Assembly: GCA_003427395.1 (NCBI GenBank)
Contig: BFEA01000498.1
Location: 757,225-797,463, forward strand
Reading direction: 5' to 3'
DNA length: 40,239 nt
DNA from: Chara braunii
Taxonomy: Eukaryota > Streptophyta > Charophyceae > Charales > Characeae
The notes under the pieces were generated by a model. The model had not been told where the DNA came from and ran no database searches. It was given only the letters and a program-made list of their open reading frames with translations. Made by a program: the position numbers and the translations under genes. Positions 9,751 to 19,679 of this stretch are shown in pieces (position 1 is the stretch's first letter; each line of letters starts with the position of its first letter).

Positions 9751-11549
9751 ATGGTGGAGTCTTATCATCCCCCTCGTCATCCCAGCAAGCCCCAGTCCGC
9801 CGCCCAAGACTCCCCAGATGAAGGGCTCGTGGGTAAGAGTCAAAAACTGAGACATGTCCTTGAAAAGGGGCAGTGGCCCCAATACTTAGCCAAAATAGGG
9901 GCCATGGCGGTACCGGTGCGGATGGAGGAGGGAAGGTGGGAAGTGGGTCTGGCGGACCCTCCCAACCAACAATATGGCGGATTCACCCTGCAAGGATGGG
10001 TCCCTGAGGTTCCGCTATGGTTGTCGACGGGGGAAGCAACCTTCCAGATAGAGATGAGGGAGTTTCTACGTCTGTAATGACCCGTCAACACACAGACTGA
10101 GAACACTGCTGATTTTTGAGGTTCTGCCGATGGAATGGATGCCTTGCTGAGATTCCCGCATTCTGCTGTGTTTCTAAGTCTGTCTGTGTGTGCGTGCTTG
10201 TGACCTGCATGCCTGTCTGAGTGCTTGTTGGTATGAGTGTGTGTGGGACCTCCACAGGTACTTGCTTGTTTGGTAGGCCCGTAGGGCCGGTACTTACCTG
10301 TGGCCGTGGCATTGAGGGTTGTAGCAGGGAAAAACACTCAAGTAGCGAAGCTAGCGGCCCTGAGGCCCTTGGGGTAGCGGAAAAACACTCAAGTAGGCCG
10401 GTAGGCCGATACTGCACCCCACTGCAGTTGGCGTGAGGGGGTACTGGAGGTCGAGCAGAAAAAGACAAAGTTCGCATTTTTAGAGTCCAGTAGCGGTAGG
10501 GTAGGTCTAGGCCGGTACCAGTCCAACCAGTCTGAGTCTAGAGCCTGTACGGGTAATATCAAGGTCTGCAATGATGTTTCCCTCCGAAACGGAGGAGGTA
10601 CCGGTTGCTTGGAGAGGCCGAGGGGCCTGGAAGTCACCACCCAGGTGGCAAGTAGGCCGCTATATCAAGAGGCAGGGCGGAGAGCACGGCCTCATTCTTC
10701 AGTGTGCGAGTTGGGCGTGCTGGCTGGAGTAGCGTTGGGCACTACAGCGCTGCTGGGAGGAAGAAGCCGGGAGCTTCCACCTTGGCTATGGTGGAGCTCT
10801 ACCGGTAGGAGGAGGAGGGAGAAGGGGACCAAGGNGGAGAGTGGCGAGGTACTTACTGGCTATGGTAGACACCATCTTCATCTCCTTGCTAGGCGCTGCA
10901 TCCGGAAGGCCCCAGTGGGGGTAGTGCGGCATCAAGGAAGCTCGGACAGAGTCAGGCATGGCTGTTGAGTGGGCAGCAGCATAGCTGCTGGGTGATGACC
11001 TTGAAGTGGGGCAGCGGTATAGCTGCCTTGGGTTGTCTTTGTGCAGGAGGTTGAAGCCTCCGTAGTCCGCCATAGCCTCGGCCTGTATGTGGAGGAAGAA
11101 GAAGGGCTGCCATGGCTATGGTGGACCTCATCTTGTGCGTGCAGTAGAAGTGGGATTCGGACATTGATTCTGGTTCAGCTGTTCAACATTATTATTGTTT
11201 ATTTATTGTTTGAATCAGAGAGGAGGAGATAAAGAGGAGGGGGTTGTTGAGCGAAGAAGAAGAGCTTTGTCTTGGTCTATGCTGGAGTACATCATCTCCT
11301 TCTTCTTTCTTATTTTTTCTTCTTCTTCTTTCCCACTCTCTCCTCTCAAGTTCTCTCATTTCTTTTGCAATTGGACGGCATTGGGCTCAAGTTCATTCAT
11401 TTCTTTTCGCAATTACACAACATTGTACTTTCTGATGATTGTGGACTTCGAGATTGGCCAGGATCGTAACACGTCAAATATTCCAACCAGAACCAATAGC
11501 GACTAGGAGAGTCACCTTGACCTACAGCCAGCATGCGCTTGTAGAATGA
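9751..11549 (+). pseudogene. LINE-associated reading frame split by a solo LTR
   Basis: An open frame from 9751 (contains RHVLEKGQWPQYLAKIG and GWVPEVPLWLSTGEATFQIE) runs into the element at 10073 and stops just inside it. The same reading frame resumes after the element's right target-site copy, at 11476, and continues for 23 codons to a TGA at 11547-11549. The frame therefore predates the insertion, and removal of the element plus one 4 bp target copy would leave about 131 codons. I do not recognise the domain; by position it is ORF1 C-terminal or ORF2 N-terminal sequence of the LINE. Confidence 0.55.
10073..11471 (+). mobile_element. Solo-LTR-like element, copy A (1399 bp)
   Basis: Starts TGTAATGACC and ends GGATCGTAACA, imperfect inverted termini of LTR type (TG...CA). 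It is flanked by the 4 bp direct repeat CGTC (10069-10072 and 11472-11475). It aligns along its length with 27435-28870. There is no gag or pol inside, so a solo LTR is the simplest reading; a non-autonomous DNA element with 10 bp termini and 4 bp target duplication is the alternative. The single N at about 10835 is an assembly ambiguity. Open frames inside are not conserved with copy B. Confidence 0.75.
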
Positions 11550-11579
11550 TATTTATACATGTTGTTCGAGCCAAGCAAG

Positions 11580-12280
11580 GAAGCTGGCCTGAGGTGGTTC
11601 TGACAGAACGCGATGTTGGACCTCCAACTTTTAAAAGTTAAAAATGGTGGAAACTGGACAGAGGAAGATGTTAGGGCAACACTTCTCAGGATCTGAAGAA
11701 ACGTTAACAGCAAACGGCAGAAGAGAAGGAAAGAGACTGGGATTTGGTGGAGTGGGGCCCGAAAATGAGGTTTAGAAAATGGACTTAGTAAGGATCGTAT
11801 ATGGGAAGGATAGGAGTGGGTCAAAGGATAATAATCGTAGAACGAATGAAAACATCGACGATCGTATATGGGTGAAAAGCAATGGATGAGTGGAAGGATA
11901 GGAGTGGGTGAAAGGATAAGGATCGTATATGGGAAGGATAGGAGTGGGTGAAACGTGTTCCACTCATCCTGGACCACTGTTTTTCATTCATTCTACGATC
12001 CTTGAATATGAAAGAAAAGCAGTGGAAACTACAGAACGCGATGTTGGACAACTTTCAAAAATTAAAAGCCGTGGAAACTGCACAGAGGAGAATGTCAGGG
12101 CGGCACTTCTCAGGATTCTTAAGGAAGGTTTAACCTGCAAACAGCAAGCGCGAAGGAAGGAGACTGATATTTGGTGGAGTGGGAAGTATTTTGAGGAGAG
12201 ATCAGAGCGGTCTGGAAAAGAGGTTCAAAAAATGGACTTCATAAGGATTCTATATGGGAAGGATAGGGAATGGGTAAAAG
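11580..12280 (+). repeat. Direct duplication within the LINE plus a 34 bp minisatellite
   Basis: About 235 bases at 11580-11815 recur at about 12015-12270 (shared AGAACGCGATGTTGGAC, GGCACTTCTCAGGAT-like and ATTTGGTGGAGTGG blocks). Between them GGATCGTATATGGGAAGGAT and GGAGTGGGTGAAA-type units repeat at about 11793, 11895 and 11925. The first copy has more stops than the second, which stays open through 12348. Confidence 0.75.
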
Positions 12281-12348
12281 GTAAAATGGAGGATATCCTG
12301 GATCTACGATCCCTGAATGTGAATGGTCTAGCCCCGCCCACCCCTTAG
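11929..12348 (+). pseudogene. LINE ORF2 N-terminal region leading into endonuclease
   Basis: Open for about 139 codons. The C-terminal part (ILKEGLTCKQQARRKETDIWW, then RILYGKDREWVKGKMEDILD) ends at LRSLNVNGLAPP. The SLNVNGL-type stretch is the usual first strand of LINE apurinic endonuclease domains (EEP fold), which nick target DNA. A stop follows at 12346, and the endonuclease continues in another frame. Confidence 0.6.
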
Positions 12349-12389
12349 AAACAAACAGGCAATATGAAATAGTTAAGAGGGGTAGAAGA

Positions 12390-12880
12390 GAGAGGCTGGC
12401 CAGACGTCATCTACATTCAGGAAACCCACCGTATGTACATGGCGGAACATCACCATGCTCAAAAGGAGATTTGTCCCTACCAAGCCTTCCAAGCGCACAC
12501 TCCACGGCCCGAAAGTGCAAGGTTGGCCATTTGGCTTCCCCCAACTCAGGAGCTGAACTTGTACACCGGCAAGTTAACCAACAGGACAGGATATGGGTAT
12601 CTATGTTAGGAATGTTGGAGTTGGAAGTAGTGCGGATTGTCTGTGTACGGGCCTAACGAGGTGGGCGCCGGAAGGGTCTTTTTTTAGCCTATCAAAAACA
12701 AGATTCCGAATGGGAACCCGACCATCCTAGCGGGCGATTTTAACGAGGCCCCGCACCGGGACAGATGACGTTTCCCCTTCCCATGCCCAGCGTACGTGCA
12801 GGCTGATGAACAAATCATCGCATATCTACTCGCGTCGCTGAGCTTGTATGATCCCTTCCCTAGATTGTTACCAAATATGA
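12390..12880 (+). pseudogene. LINE AP-endonuclease domain remnant
   Basis: Plus-strand translation gives GWPDVIYIQETHR near 12396 and, after several stops and a frameshift, PTILAGDFNEAPHRD near 12720. QETH and GDFNE are diagnostic motifs of the LINE endonuclease/exonuclease/phosphatase domain: the glutamate binds metal, and the Asp and Asn of GDFN are catalytic. In-frame stops (12607 and after) show it is dead. The domain breaks off at about 12880, where an insertion begins, and the His end of the domain (SDH) is not seen. Confidence 0.8.
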
Positions 12881-13178
12881 TATTGATACGATATTGATAC
12901 CGCAGGACCTAGAAGCCTTAGGGGCTATGAATCCCCCTCGGCGGCGGCCATCCGCGGCCGAATATGTGGACGCGGCCAGTCCGCCGGCCCCGTGGAAGCG
13001 TCCGCGCGGCTTTGAAGTCACGTGGCGGCCGTTGGGGAACAACTTTGGGAAATTGGGAGACGCCACATGGCGGCGCATCCCCGGACCCACCCCCCCACAC
13101 AAAAAAAAAAAAGAAAAAGATCAACTTCTGGTTGGGGGGGTATGGGCGAAATGGAACGAAATTGGGGGGGGGGGGGAA

Positions 13179-13540
13179 NNNNNNNNNNNNNNNNNNNNNN
13201 NNNNNNNNNNNNNNNNNNNNNNNNNNNNNNNNNNNNNNNNNNNNNNNNNNNNNNNNNNNNNNNNNNNNNNNNNNNNNNNNNNNNNNNNNNNNNNNNNNNN
13301 NNNNNNNNNNNNNNNNNNNNNNNNNNNNNNNNNNNNNNNNNNNNNNNNNNNNNNNNNNNNNNNNNNNNNNNNNNNNNNNNNNNNNNNNNNNNNNNNNNNN
13401 NNNNNNNNNNNNNNNNNNNNNNNNNNNNNNNNNNNNNNNNNNNNNNNNNNNNNNNNNNNNNNNNNNNNNNNNNNNNNNNNNNNNNNNNNNNNNNNNNNNN
13501 NNNNNNNNNNNNNNNNNNNNNNNNNNNNNNNNNNNNNNNN
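13179..13540. other. Assembly gap (362 Ns)
   Basis: Run of N bases. The flanking sequence is a G run on the left and CT/CG repeats on the right, consistent with an assembly break in simple repeat. Open frames drawn across it are meaningless. Confidence 1.
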
Positions 13541-13609
13541 CTCTCTCTCGTGCGCGCGCGCGCTCCCACGCACCTCCCCGCACCGCGCAGCTTTCCCCGG
13601 TGCGCGCAC

Positions 13610-13653
<44 letters not shown>

Positions 13654-13712
13654 GGCGCAGCTCCCACGCACCTCCCCGCGCTGCGCAGCTTTCCCCGGTG
13701 CCCGCACACACA

Positions 13713-13761
<49 letters not shown>

Positions 13762-13814
13762 CATGCGCGCAGCTCCCACGCACCTCCCCACACCGCGCAG
13801 CTTTCCCCGGCGCG

Positions 13815-13866
<52 letters not shown>
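13541..13866. repeat. Higher-order array of (CT)n-(CG)n-spacer-(CA)n units
   Basis: Three tandem units share the spacer CTCCCACGCACCTCCCC and GCGCAGCTTTCCCCGG, each preceded by (CT)n and (CG)n runs of different length. The last unit ends in a long (CA)n. The alternating purine-pyrimidine (CG)n and (CA)n stretches are Z-DNA-prone. The array probably continues into the gap. Confidence 0.9.
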
Positions 13867-13869
<3 letters not shown>

Positions 13870-14104
13870 AACCAATCAATCAATCAATCCTTTTTCTTTC
13901 AAGTTTTTTGTTTATTTATTTTCAAATTTTGCATCTTTATTTTTCTAAAACACCTCATACCCCTGCAAAAAACAAAAATTCATTTCTCAAAACTACAAGT
14001 GAACTCAGGGACCATATATCTGACGATAAAAAATGACAAAAAAGAAATCCAACTTTTCTTTATATATATATTTGTTTTTCTTTAAATCGAATTTAGTTTT
14101 TGAT

Positions 14105-14345
14105 TTTTAAAAAATCCTAACCAGAGTCGGATTCCAAAAAAAAAAAAAAAGGGATTGTAAGGCTTAAAATTCCCTACAACCCCATAAATATATATATATT
14201 TTTGGCCTATTATTTAATTCAGGCAAAATCTGGTAAAATCGGGTCCGCGGCACAGACCCGGCAGTCCGCGAAGGCGGCCGTGAATATGTCCGCCCTTCGA
14301 GCTCGGCCCCGCGGACGCGTCCACGGGTGTTTCATAGCTTAGGGG
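14105..14345 (+). repeat. Dispersed GC-palindromic repeat (R3), uninterrupted copy
   Basis: Contains GGGATTGTAAG, TTCCCTACAACCCC, a TA tract, GCCTATTATTTAATTCAGG and then GCGGACGCGTCCACGGGTG. It corresponds to the reverse complement of 3553-3890 but without the 95-base hammerhead-type insert. The segment GCGGACGCGTCC is itself near-palindromic. Confidence 0.75.
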
Positions 14346-14359
14346 TATTTCCGCAAAGC

Positions 14360-14880
14360 GTGTTCCTCGAATTGGACCATGCCTCATGCATTGTTATCCT
14401 CTCCTTTCAAAAACGTTCAGAGGGTCGGTCTTCTTCAAACTTATCACTACTCTACTAACAAAAAAGGAATATCGTAACTGCACTAATGATGTGTGGCAAT
14501 ATAGGAGATCACACAGGGAGACACTTCACCATGACATTTTGTGGTTTAACAAAGGACTGGCTTTTGTTGCCAGAAAATCGAGTGAATCCGCTAAAGAGCT
14601 CGTTGCCCAAAGATATGTAGAGGAAATGGAATTACACCACCATCATCATCAAATGAAACAACGAGAGAAACAAAATGAGAAAAAGGATCTGGGGGAGCTC
14701 TCGACTGCCATATCTTATATGGAACACAAATGACAAGGTGTACGAATCAGAAGGAAGCTGCACAAATATAAAACAGAGGGAGCGGTGAACGCCCATTTTT
14801 TTGACAAGGTGTACGAATCAGAAGGATGCTACGGACAGGTAGGACCACCATAGAAGTGTTGCATTGATCTGTCACAACCC
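14360..14880 (+). pseudogene. LINE ORF2 linker between endonuclease and RT
   Basis: The open frame 14386-14733 contains TNDVWQYRRSHRETLHHDIL and KELVAQRYVEEMELHHHHHQ, charged sequence typical of the EN-RT linker. It is followed in another frame by GAVNAHFFDKVYESEG, the short segment that commonly precedes the RT. A 28-base stretch beginning TGACAAGGTGTACGAATCAG is duplicated at about 14731 and 14801, which creates the stop ending the first frame. Confidence 0.65.
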
Positions 14881-15039
14881 AAGGCCCTGTGACCACGTCG
14901 ACAGCCCACTGCGTAGAGATAGCAAGGAGTTTCTTTCAAGACCTCTTTAAGTCACAAAGTAAGGACAGACCATATGAACAAAGAAATTACAGAAACGGGC
15001 GAAGTTGTGTTACACTTGCAGAAACACCTCTCGGTGCAA

Positions 15040-15560
15040 CAAAAGAAAGCCCTTGAGTGGCCTCTGACAAAGGAGGAGGTATGGTCGACGACGCGATGTT
15101 GATGGTAATGAAGGAGGACAAAACCTCGGGGATCGATGGGTTCCCCAAAGTGTTTTGGGAGACCATGTGGAGTACCCTATCACAGGATCTGATGGATTAT
15201 TATCACGCAAAGTGGATCACGGGTCACGTGGGGGAATTGGTGGGATAAGAAATTTTTGGTCGATAGCCTTGCTAACAGTGTGACAGGTCTACAAGATGGT
15301 GGCAAAAGTCCTGGCGAACCATCTCGTTAGTGTAATGGAAGACATTATCCACGCAGCAAAGGCAGGCTTCAACAGAGGACACAAAACCCAAGACAACATA
15401 TTAAATTGTCACGACAATCTAAGCATAATACAACCATTATCTTTGTAGACTTTAAAAAAGTGTGTGATGACATTGATTTGTTCTTCTTAGACAAGTGTAC
15501 GGAGAGAATGAACTTTGGTCCGACCTTTACAAGATTGATTGAGATCCTACATTAAAATGC
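15040..15560 (+). pseudogene. LINE reverse transcriptase, N-terminal motifs
   Basis: Motifs appear in order but in several frames. DKTSGIDGFPKVFWE (about 15118) is the entry motif. NFWSIALLTV then YKMVAKVLANHL (about 15250-15335) matches the NWRPI...YK block with a stop inside. AGFNRGHKTQDNI (about 15365) matches the QAGF motif. IFVDFKKVCDDID (about 15442-15480) is motif A and still has the first catalytic Asp. RT would prime cDNA synthesis from nicked target DNA. Stops and frameshifts show it is inactive. Confidence 0.85.
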
Positions 15561-16294
15561 CACAACGACAATCTAGGTGAATGGCACATCGGCCCCAAGA
15601 GCGGTCGGAATGACGAGTGGCTCGCTCAACTGGTCCTCCAAAAACTGACTCTATGGAACGACCAACAAACCTCACTAATGGGCCGCTCCTAAGTGATCAA
15701 TAACGTAGTCCACATAGCCCTCTGATACAAGACAGCAAACTGGACGTTCAACAGACCTACAGCCGCATCCCTTCAAAGACAGGAGGCGATCATCTTATGG
15801 AGAGGAAACCATGAGTGCCCTAGAGTTGTTAGCAGAGTGGTCTGGATGTCAGTCATACAACCTAAATTTAGAGGAGGGTTCGAGATTATCAACCCAACTA
15901 CCCAAGTGATGGCCCTAGCCCTCCAATGGGTGAAAGGTCTTATGTTGTCTACGCAGTCCCCATGGCAAACCCTAGCACTGCAGTAAATCGCCAGGCTGGC
16001 GCCACTTGCCCCTCCCAAGGTCGATCCAAAGACGAAGGCTTGGAGACAGATATTGGACTATACCTAAGAAACCAGCGCGGGCCAGCAATGACGGGGATAT
16101 ATAGACGGGCATCCAAACAAGACTTAAAAAAGGACCCCCTTTGGGCCATCATACTGAGAACATGGCACAAGTTGCCCTTACCTGATAAAGTTTCGCCCAA
16201 GCACTGGGAAGAAATGGTCCGACAACCCCTTTTTGGAAACCGATGGATAAGAGACCAGCGTAGCAGGGTCCTCCACAATAGCAAGAACCCTTAG
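15561..16294 (+). pseudogene. LINE ORF2 after an internal deletion: RT C-terminal region
   Basis: Directly after the helix following motif A (GPTFTRLIEILH) the sequence jumps to LVLQKLTLWNDQQTSLMGRS, then NANWTF-like, EAIILWRGNHECPRV and VIQPKFRGGFEIINPTTQ. These match the conserved region downstream of the RT palm in LINEs (L..WN...LSLAGR and WGG......W..LC.PK..GGLG types). The FADD catalytic motif that should lie between is missing. The frame 15926-16294 continues the same region. Confidence 0.75.
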
Positions 16295-16299
16295 AAAGG

Positions 16300-16800
16300 T
16301 TGGGTCAAGAATAGGATGATGAGAGTCAAAAGACATTTGGGATCAAGAAACCAAGGGCTGATTGCCAGAGACCCAATTGAGGGAGAAACTGAGATATTGT
16401 CATAAGGTGGGAGAGGCGCTGGAAACGGTCATCTTTCTTGTCCCCTGGATTGAGTTCGGATCCTTCAAAAAGGGTCGTCGGTGAGGGAAGGAGATTGGTT
16501 AAGGTTTTGGGGGACAGAAGGGGTAATTGGAAACATAGTATATACCCAACCAACGGGTGCAGGGGAAGAATTGGACGAGGTTGCCAATCAGATAAGGGCA
16601 GGTAACAGTTTGGAACGGAAACAACCAGAAGAAACAGGATGGTGCCCGAGGTCTGGGGTATTCTGGATCCGTGTCCTCAAGGAAACAGACAAAATGGTGT
16701 GCATACAAACGAAATAAACCAATTCAGGAGCTCTCCCTGGATGCCAATGAATGAATATGGACTCTTCAATATGGTAGAGGAAGATCCGGGGAAAGGTGGC
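16300..16800 (+). pseudogene. LINE ORF2 distal region, no clear domain
   Basis: Purine-rich decayed sequence between the recognisable RT C-terminal and zinc-finger regions. Short open pieces (for example EELDEVANQIRAGNSLERKQ near 16565) are unassigned. Its length and position fit the ORF2 connector. Confidence 0.4.
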
Positions 16801-16811
16801 TGCATACACTT

Positions 16812-17370
16812 TTGATCAAAGCCACTGCCACTTACCGAATGCTGCCACCAAGAGTTAACTTGAGGGATGTGGTTGAGGCGCGCTGGATGAAACATCTTAA
16901 CATAGGGAGGGATACATTGCGACCAGTAAAGTGGTTTAAGGCAAATAAGGCTATGCCAGCAAAACTAGCCTCGTTACGATGGCATGTGGAACACAGTTGT
17001 CTGTCGGCCAATGACTGGTTAATAGACAGTCTGAGAACGAACCTAGAACAAAAAAGGTTGGTGCTTCCCTGGTGCAGGCGATGTACAGAATCTTCCCCTC
17101 TGAGACCAACGAGCACATGTTTCTGCAGTGCCCGGCAGCGATATGGCTGTGGAGGTGGTGGGACCGCCTCTGGAGACGAACGTGCGCTTCACAGCCCCGG
17201 CCATGGGACTGGAGAGCTCTCCTCTGTGAAGCATGGACCCCGGCGCAAGCCACCACCTTTGATAAGAATATGTTTAGAGTGGGGCCCTGAGCCCTTATCT
17301 GGGCTATCTAATGGCACCGTGGACACTGGAAATGGGAGGGGTTCGCCAGGATGGCACAAAGTTCATTAAC
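16812..17370 (+). pseudogene. LINE C-terminal zinc finger (zf-RVT-like) remnant
   Basis: The first frame (VEARWMKHLNIGRDTLRPVKWF, AMPAKLASLRWHVEHSCLSAND) precedes a cysteine-rich block. Across a frameshift near 17085 the block reads CRRCTE, then ETNEHMFLQCPAAIWLWRWW. The spacing C-X2-C ... H-X4-C is that of the zf-RVT domain found at the end of plant LINE ORF2. This places the LINE 3' coding end at about 17300. Confidence 0.8.
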
Positions 17371-17453
17371 TAAATAAAGGAACAAATACAAGATGACATC
17401 ACTATCCAATGACTCAATAAAGGAACAAATACAAGATGACATCACTATCCAAT
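17370..17453 (+). repeat. 42 bp tandem duplication at the LINE 3' end
   Basis: AATAAAGGAACAAATACAAG and the following GATGACATCACTATCCAAT occur twice in succession, starting at about 17373 and 17415. It may be a repeated 3' tail of the LINE; no poly-A tract is seen. Confidence 0.75.
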
Positions 17454-18195
17454 CTGAAAATGTAAAACAGAAGATCACATTTCTCCACTCCAAACAGGAA
17501 GTCAGACAAAATATTGAAAGCTTCCACAAAGACTGGATGGGCAGGGAACAAGGGGATTCGATTGCAAAGGTTGAGCGGAAGGGAAGGGAGATGGGAGGAA
17601 CGAAGTAGGGGACGGAGAAAGGTACCATCTATGCTTTCTGCACTGGACGAAGATCGACCCCTCTATCGCACTTCGGCCTCTTTCAGATTTCATTGATTTT
17701 TTCCCACCTCGACCCCTGGCTTTGGTGGACATGGAATGGTATGGGGGAGGTAGTGGGTAAATGGCAGATCAGAGGTATAAGGGGCAAGGAGGTAGGGTGC
17801 TAGGCAAAGGTAGGGCTAGGTAGGGGAAGGAAGCCCCAGGCAGGTTGGGAGATGTCGGAGACCTTGGGGTCAGATCTGCTGCCGGTTATGTACTTGCAGG
17901 AATTTCTTTTCTCTTGAAAGGGACGCTGGACCCGTTTTCTAGCAGGTGATGCTCCCCACCAACTGATGGAGCCTCCCCGACAGTACTACAGGTGTCTGCT
18001 CCCATCAGCACCCCTAGGATTCATTCGGGTTGTTCTCAAAAGAATATATATATTCCAGATTCTCTGCAGGTGGGTAGGTCGTCGACAGATTGGATTCCGT
18101 AATGATCTTCTTTTCGGACTCAGCGAGTCAGATTGGGATGAGGTGTGTTTCGTGGGCAACATGGTATTCTTTGGTTTGCTGCTTTGCCATGGGTA
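17454..18195. other. Unassigned sequence
   Basis: No recognisable protein, RNA or repeat match within the window. It contains some purine-rich (GGTAGG) stretches around 17780-17840. Confidence 0.6.
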
Positions 18196-18199
18196 GCAA

Positions 18200-18200
18200 T

Positions 18201-18248
<48 letters not shown>
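18200..18248. repeat. (CA)n microsatellite
   Basis: About 23 uninterrupted CA units followed by CACA-rich sequence to about 18295. Confidence 0.95.
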
Positions 18249-18639
18249 ACAAAACCCCCACACACTGCCACAAACTGTCACACACACACAACGCTGTCCC
18301 TCCCGGTGCTGATAATAGATGGCAAGCTCAGTAGATGATAAAACTGGAAAATCAAGGTAAGCGAGGTGTCGGTTGGTCCTCAGGTGAAATTCATTCTTAA
18401 GTGATGTTGTTTTCTTTCAGCTGTCTCTCTCTCACAACATAATCATTACGTGGAGAAAAATCAGTGAGTGGAAAAGGCACACCCAGGCAACTGTCAGGTT
18501 GGAATTCTATACAGTAACCCCAAAGACTTGCCTAGAGGAATCGATCCCCGGGTCATGAAAAAGTGCTTGTCAAACTTGCGAGAATAGAGGCTCCCATGTC
18601 CCAACTCTACCAACCCTATATACATATCCTCAAAAAGAA

Positions 18640-18835
18640 TATATATATATACATATATATCATCAAATAGAACTGCCCGGTAAACCGTAGGCAGAGAGGG
18701 AGAAGAGGACAACAAACGAGGGGCTGTGACAAACTGTTTCGTCGGAGTTTCACCGACTCATCAGGAGGCTGAATATATATTGTCCAACAGAGCTGCCCAG
18801 TAAACCGTAGGCAGAGAGGGAATACATATATCCTC
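18640..18835 (-). mobile_element. TA-flanked hammerhead repeat, full plus partial tandem unit
   Basis: On the minus strand a unit runs from a TA tract (TATATATTCAGCCTC) through the hammerhead core into GACAAACT-complement sequence, then CTCTCTGCCTACGGTTTACC and GGGCAGTTCTA, ending at another TA tract. A second partial unit (18783-18822) repeats CTGCCTACGGTTTACTGGGC just upstream. The element therefore sits between (TA)n tracts and is tandem here. Fragments occur at 2.5, 2.9 and 3.7 kb. Confidence 0.7.
18725..18790 (-). ncRNA. Hammerhead ribozyme-like motif (canonical core, altered helix I)
   Basis: Minus strand: CTGATGA, stem II GTCGG...CCGAC (5 bp, loop TGAAACT), then GAAACAG, which is the canonical catalytic core. 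Upstream, CTGTT can pair with the A-CAG after GAAA to give a 4 bp helix III. Between CTGTT and CAGCCTC lies GGAC plus a TA-rich stretch in place of the short helix I seen at 4958-5019. Helix I is therefore doubtful, as is activity. Confidence 0.6.
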
Positions 18836-18839
18836 CTGT

Positions 18840-19245
18840 TATTTTCTAAACTCTAGTATGTTGAGTACAAATTTCGTTGATTTTTCAGTGTTAGGGGCTG
18901 TGGATTTGGCTGTGGAGTTGGCTGCCCTCGATGTGCTTCGCCAGTGATGCTTTGCCCGCCGAGGGCCCCACCTAATTTTGTGACGGACGCTCGGCCCGGT
19001 TCCCAGTTTTTATAAATGTTGTCCGTTTTCAAAAAAAAAGAAAAAAAAAAAAAAAGGTTGTCCCCCTTATTTTTCTGCAGAACATAGTTTTTTTTCCAGA
19101 TATTCTGGATTTTTTTTCCCCCCCCAGAGACCTCCTCTGTCCATTGCCCGGCCGGGCCACCCGGACAACCAAGCCAACCCCGGCAATAGTAAAAATGACG
19201 GATAAGCTACGAGAGAAATGGCAACCAGCATCAATAATATCTGGC
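18840..19245. other. Unassigned sequence with A and T runs
   Basis: No gene recognised. Poly-A-rich run at about 19030-19055 and T-rich run around 19088-19120. Confidence 0.5.
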
Positions 19246-19255
19246 ACTTTAGTAG

Positions 19256-19330
19256 ACTGGACGGGTGAACGGGCTTCCAAGAAGGATACTTGGGACGGGT
19301 GAACGGGTGAACGGGCTTCCAAGAAGGCAA
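19256..19330. repeat. Short tandem repeat (GGACGGGTGAACGGGCTTCC)
   Basis: GACGGGTGAACGGGCTTCCA and AGAAGG occur twice within 70 bases, with an extra GGTGAACG unit in the second copy. Confidence 0.75.
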
Positions 19331-19679
19331 ACAAGGGGTCCAACAAAGTGAAACAACAGCAAATTGGACTCAGAAAGGCAAACAAGAACAAGAAGTCTTG
19401 GCCAAAGCGGGCTATGTGAAGAGCTCTAGAAAATTGCAATGTTCAAACAAACAACCACCACAGAGAAGAATTCCGGTGGGCTACTGATAATTTGATACGC
19501 GGGGAACAAAGAGGTGATGAACAGACAAAAAACACAATACTGCAAGTGCAAACAGGGACAACTTGAAACCTCTTGAGGAGTACTAGTGATTGGAGAGAAG
19601 GAGGGGGCTGGCGTTATGAGACAAAGATGAGCTGGAGGACGGGGAAGAGGGAGAAGGCAGAGGAGGGTGGGTGGGTGGG

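Larger units (their letters stand above)
12890..14355. mobile_element. Repeat insertion into the LINE, containing the assembly gap
   Basis: Interrupts the LINE between endonuclease and RT. GC-rich sequence at about 12940-13020 (GGCCGAATATGTGGACGCGG, then CCCGTGGAAGCGTCCGCG) resembles the R3 end at about 14265-14335 in the same orientation, so the insert may have direct terminal repeats. It includes a CT/CG/CA array and the N gap. Its left junction lies in GATATTGATAC repeated twice (about 12880-12900). Confidence 0.5.

Noticed and set aside
13541-13866. CRISPR-like repeat-spacer look
   Set aside because: Units are microsatellites plus a constant spacer, the genome is eukaryotic, and the variable parts are dinucleotide runs.
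12894-14085. Open frames of 250-380 codons across 13179-13540
   Set aside because: Most of their length is N bases plus dinucleotide repeats.
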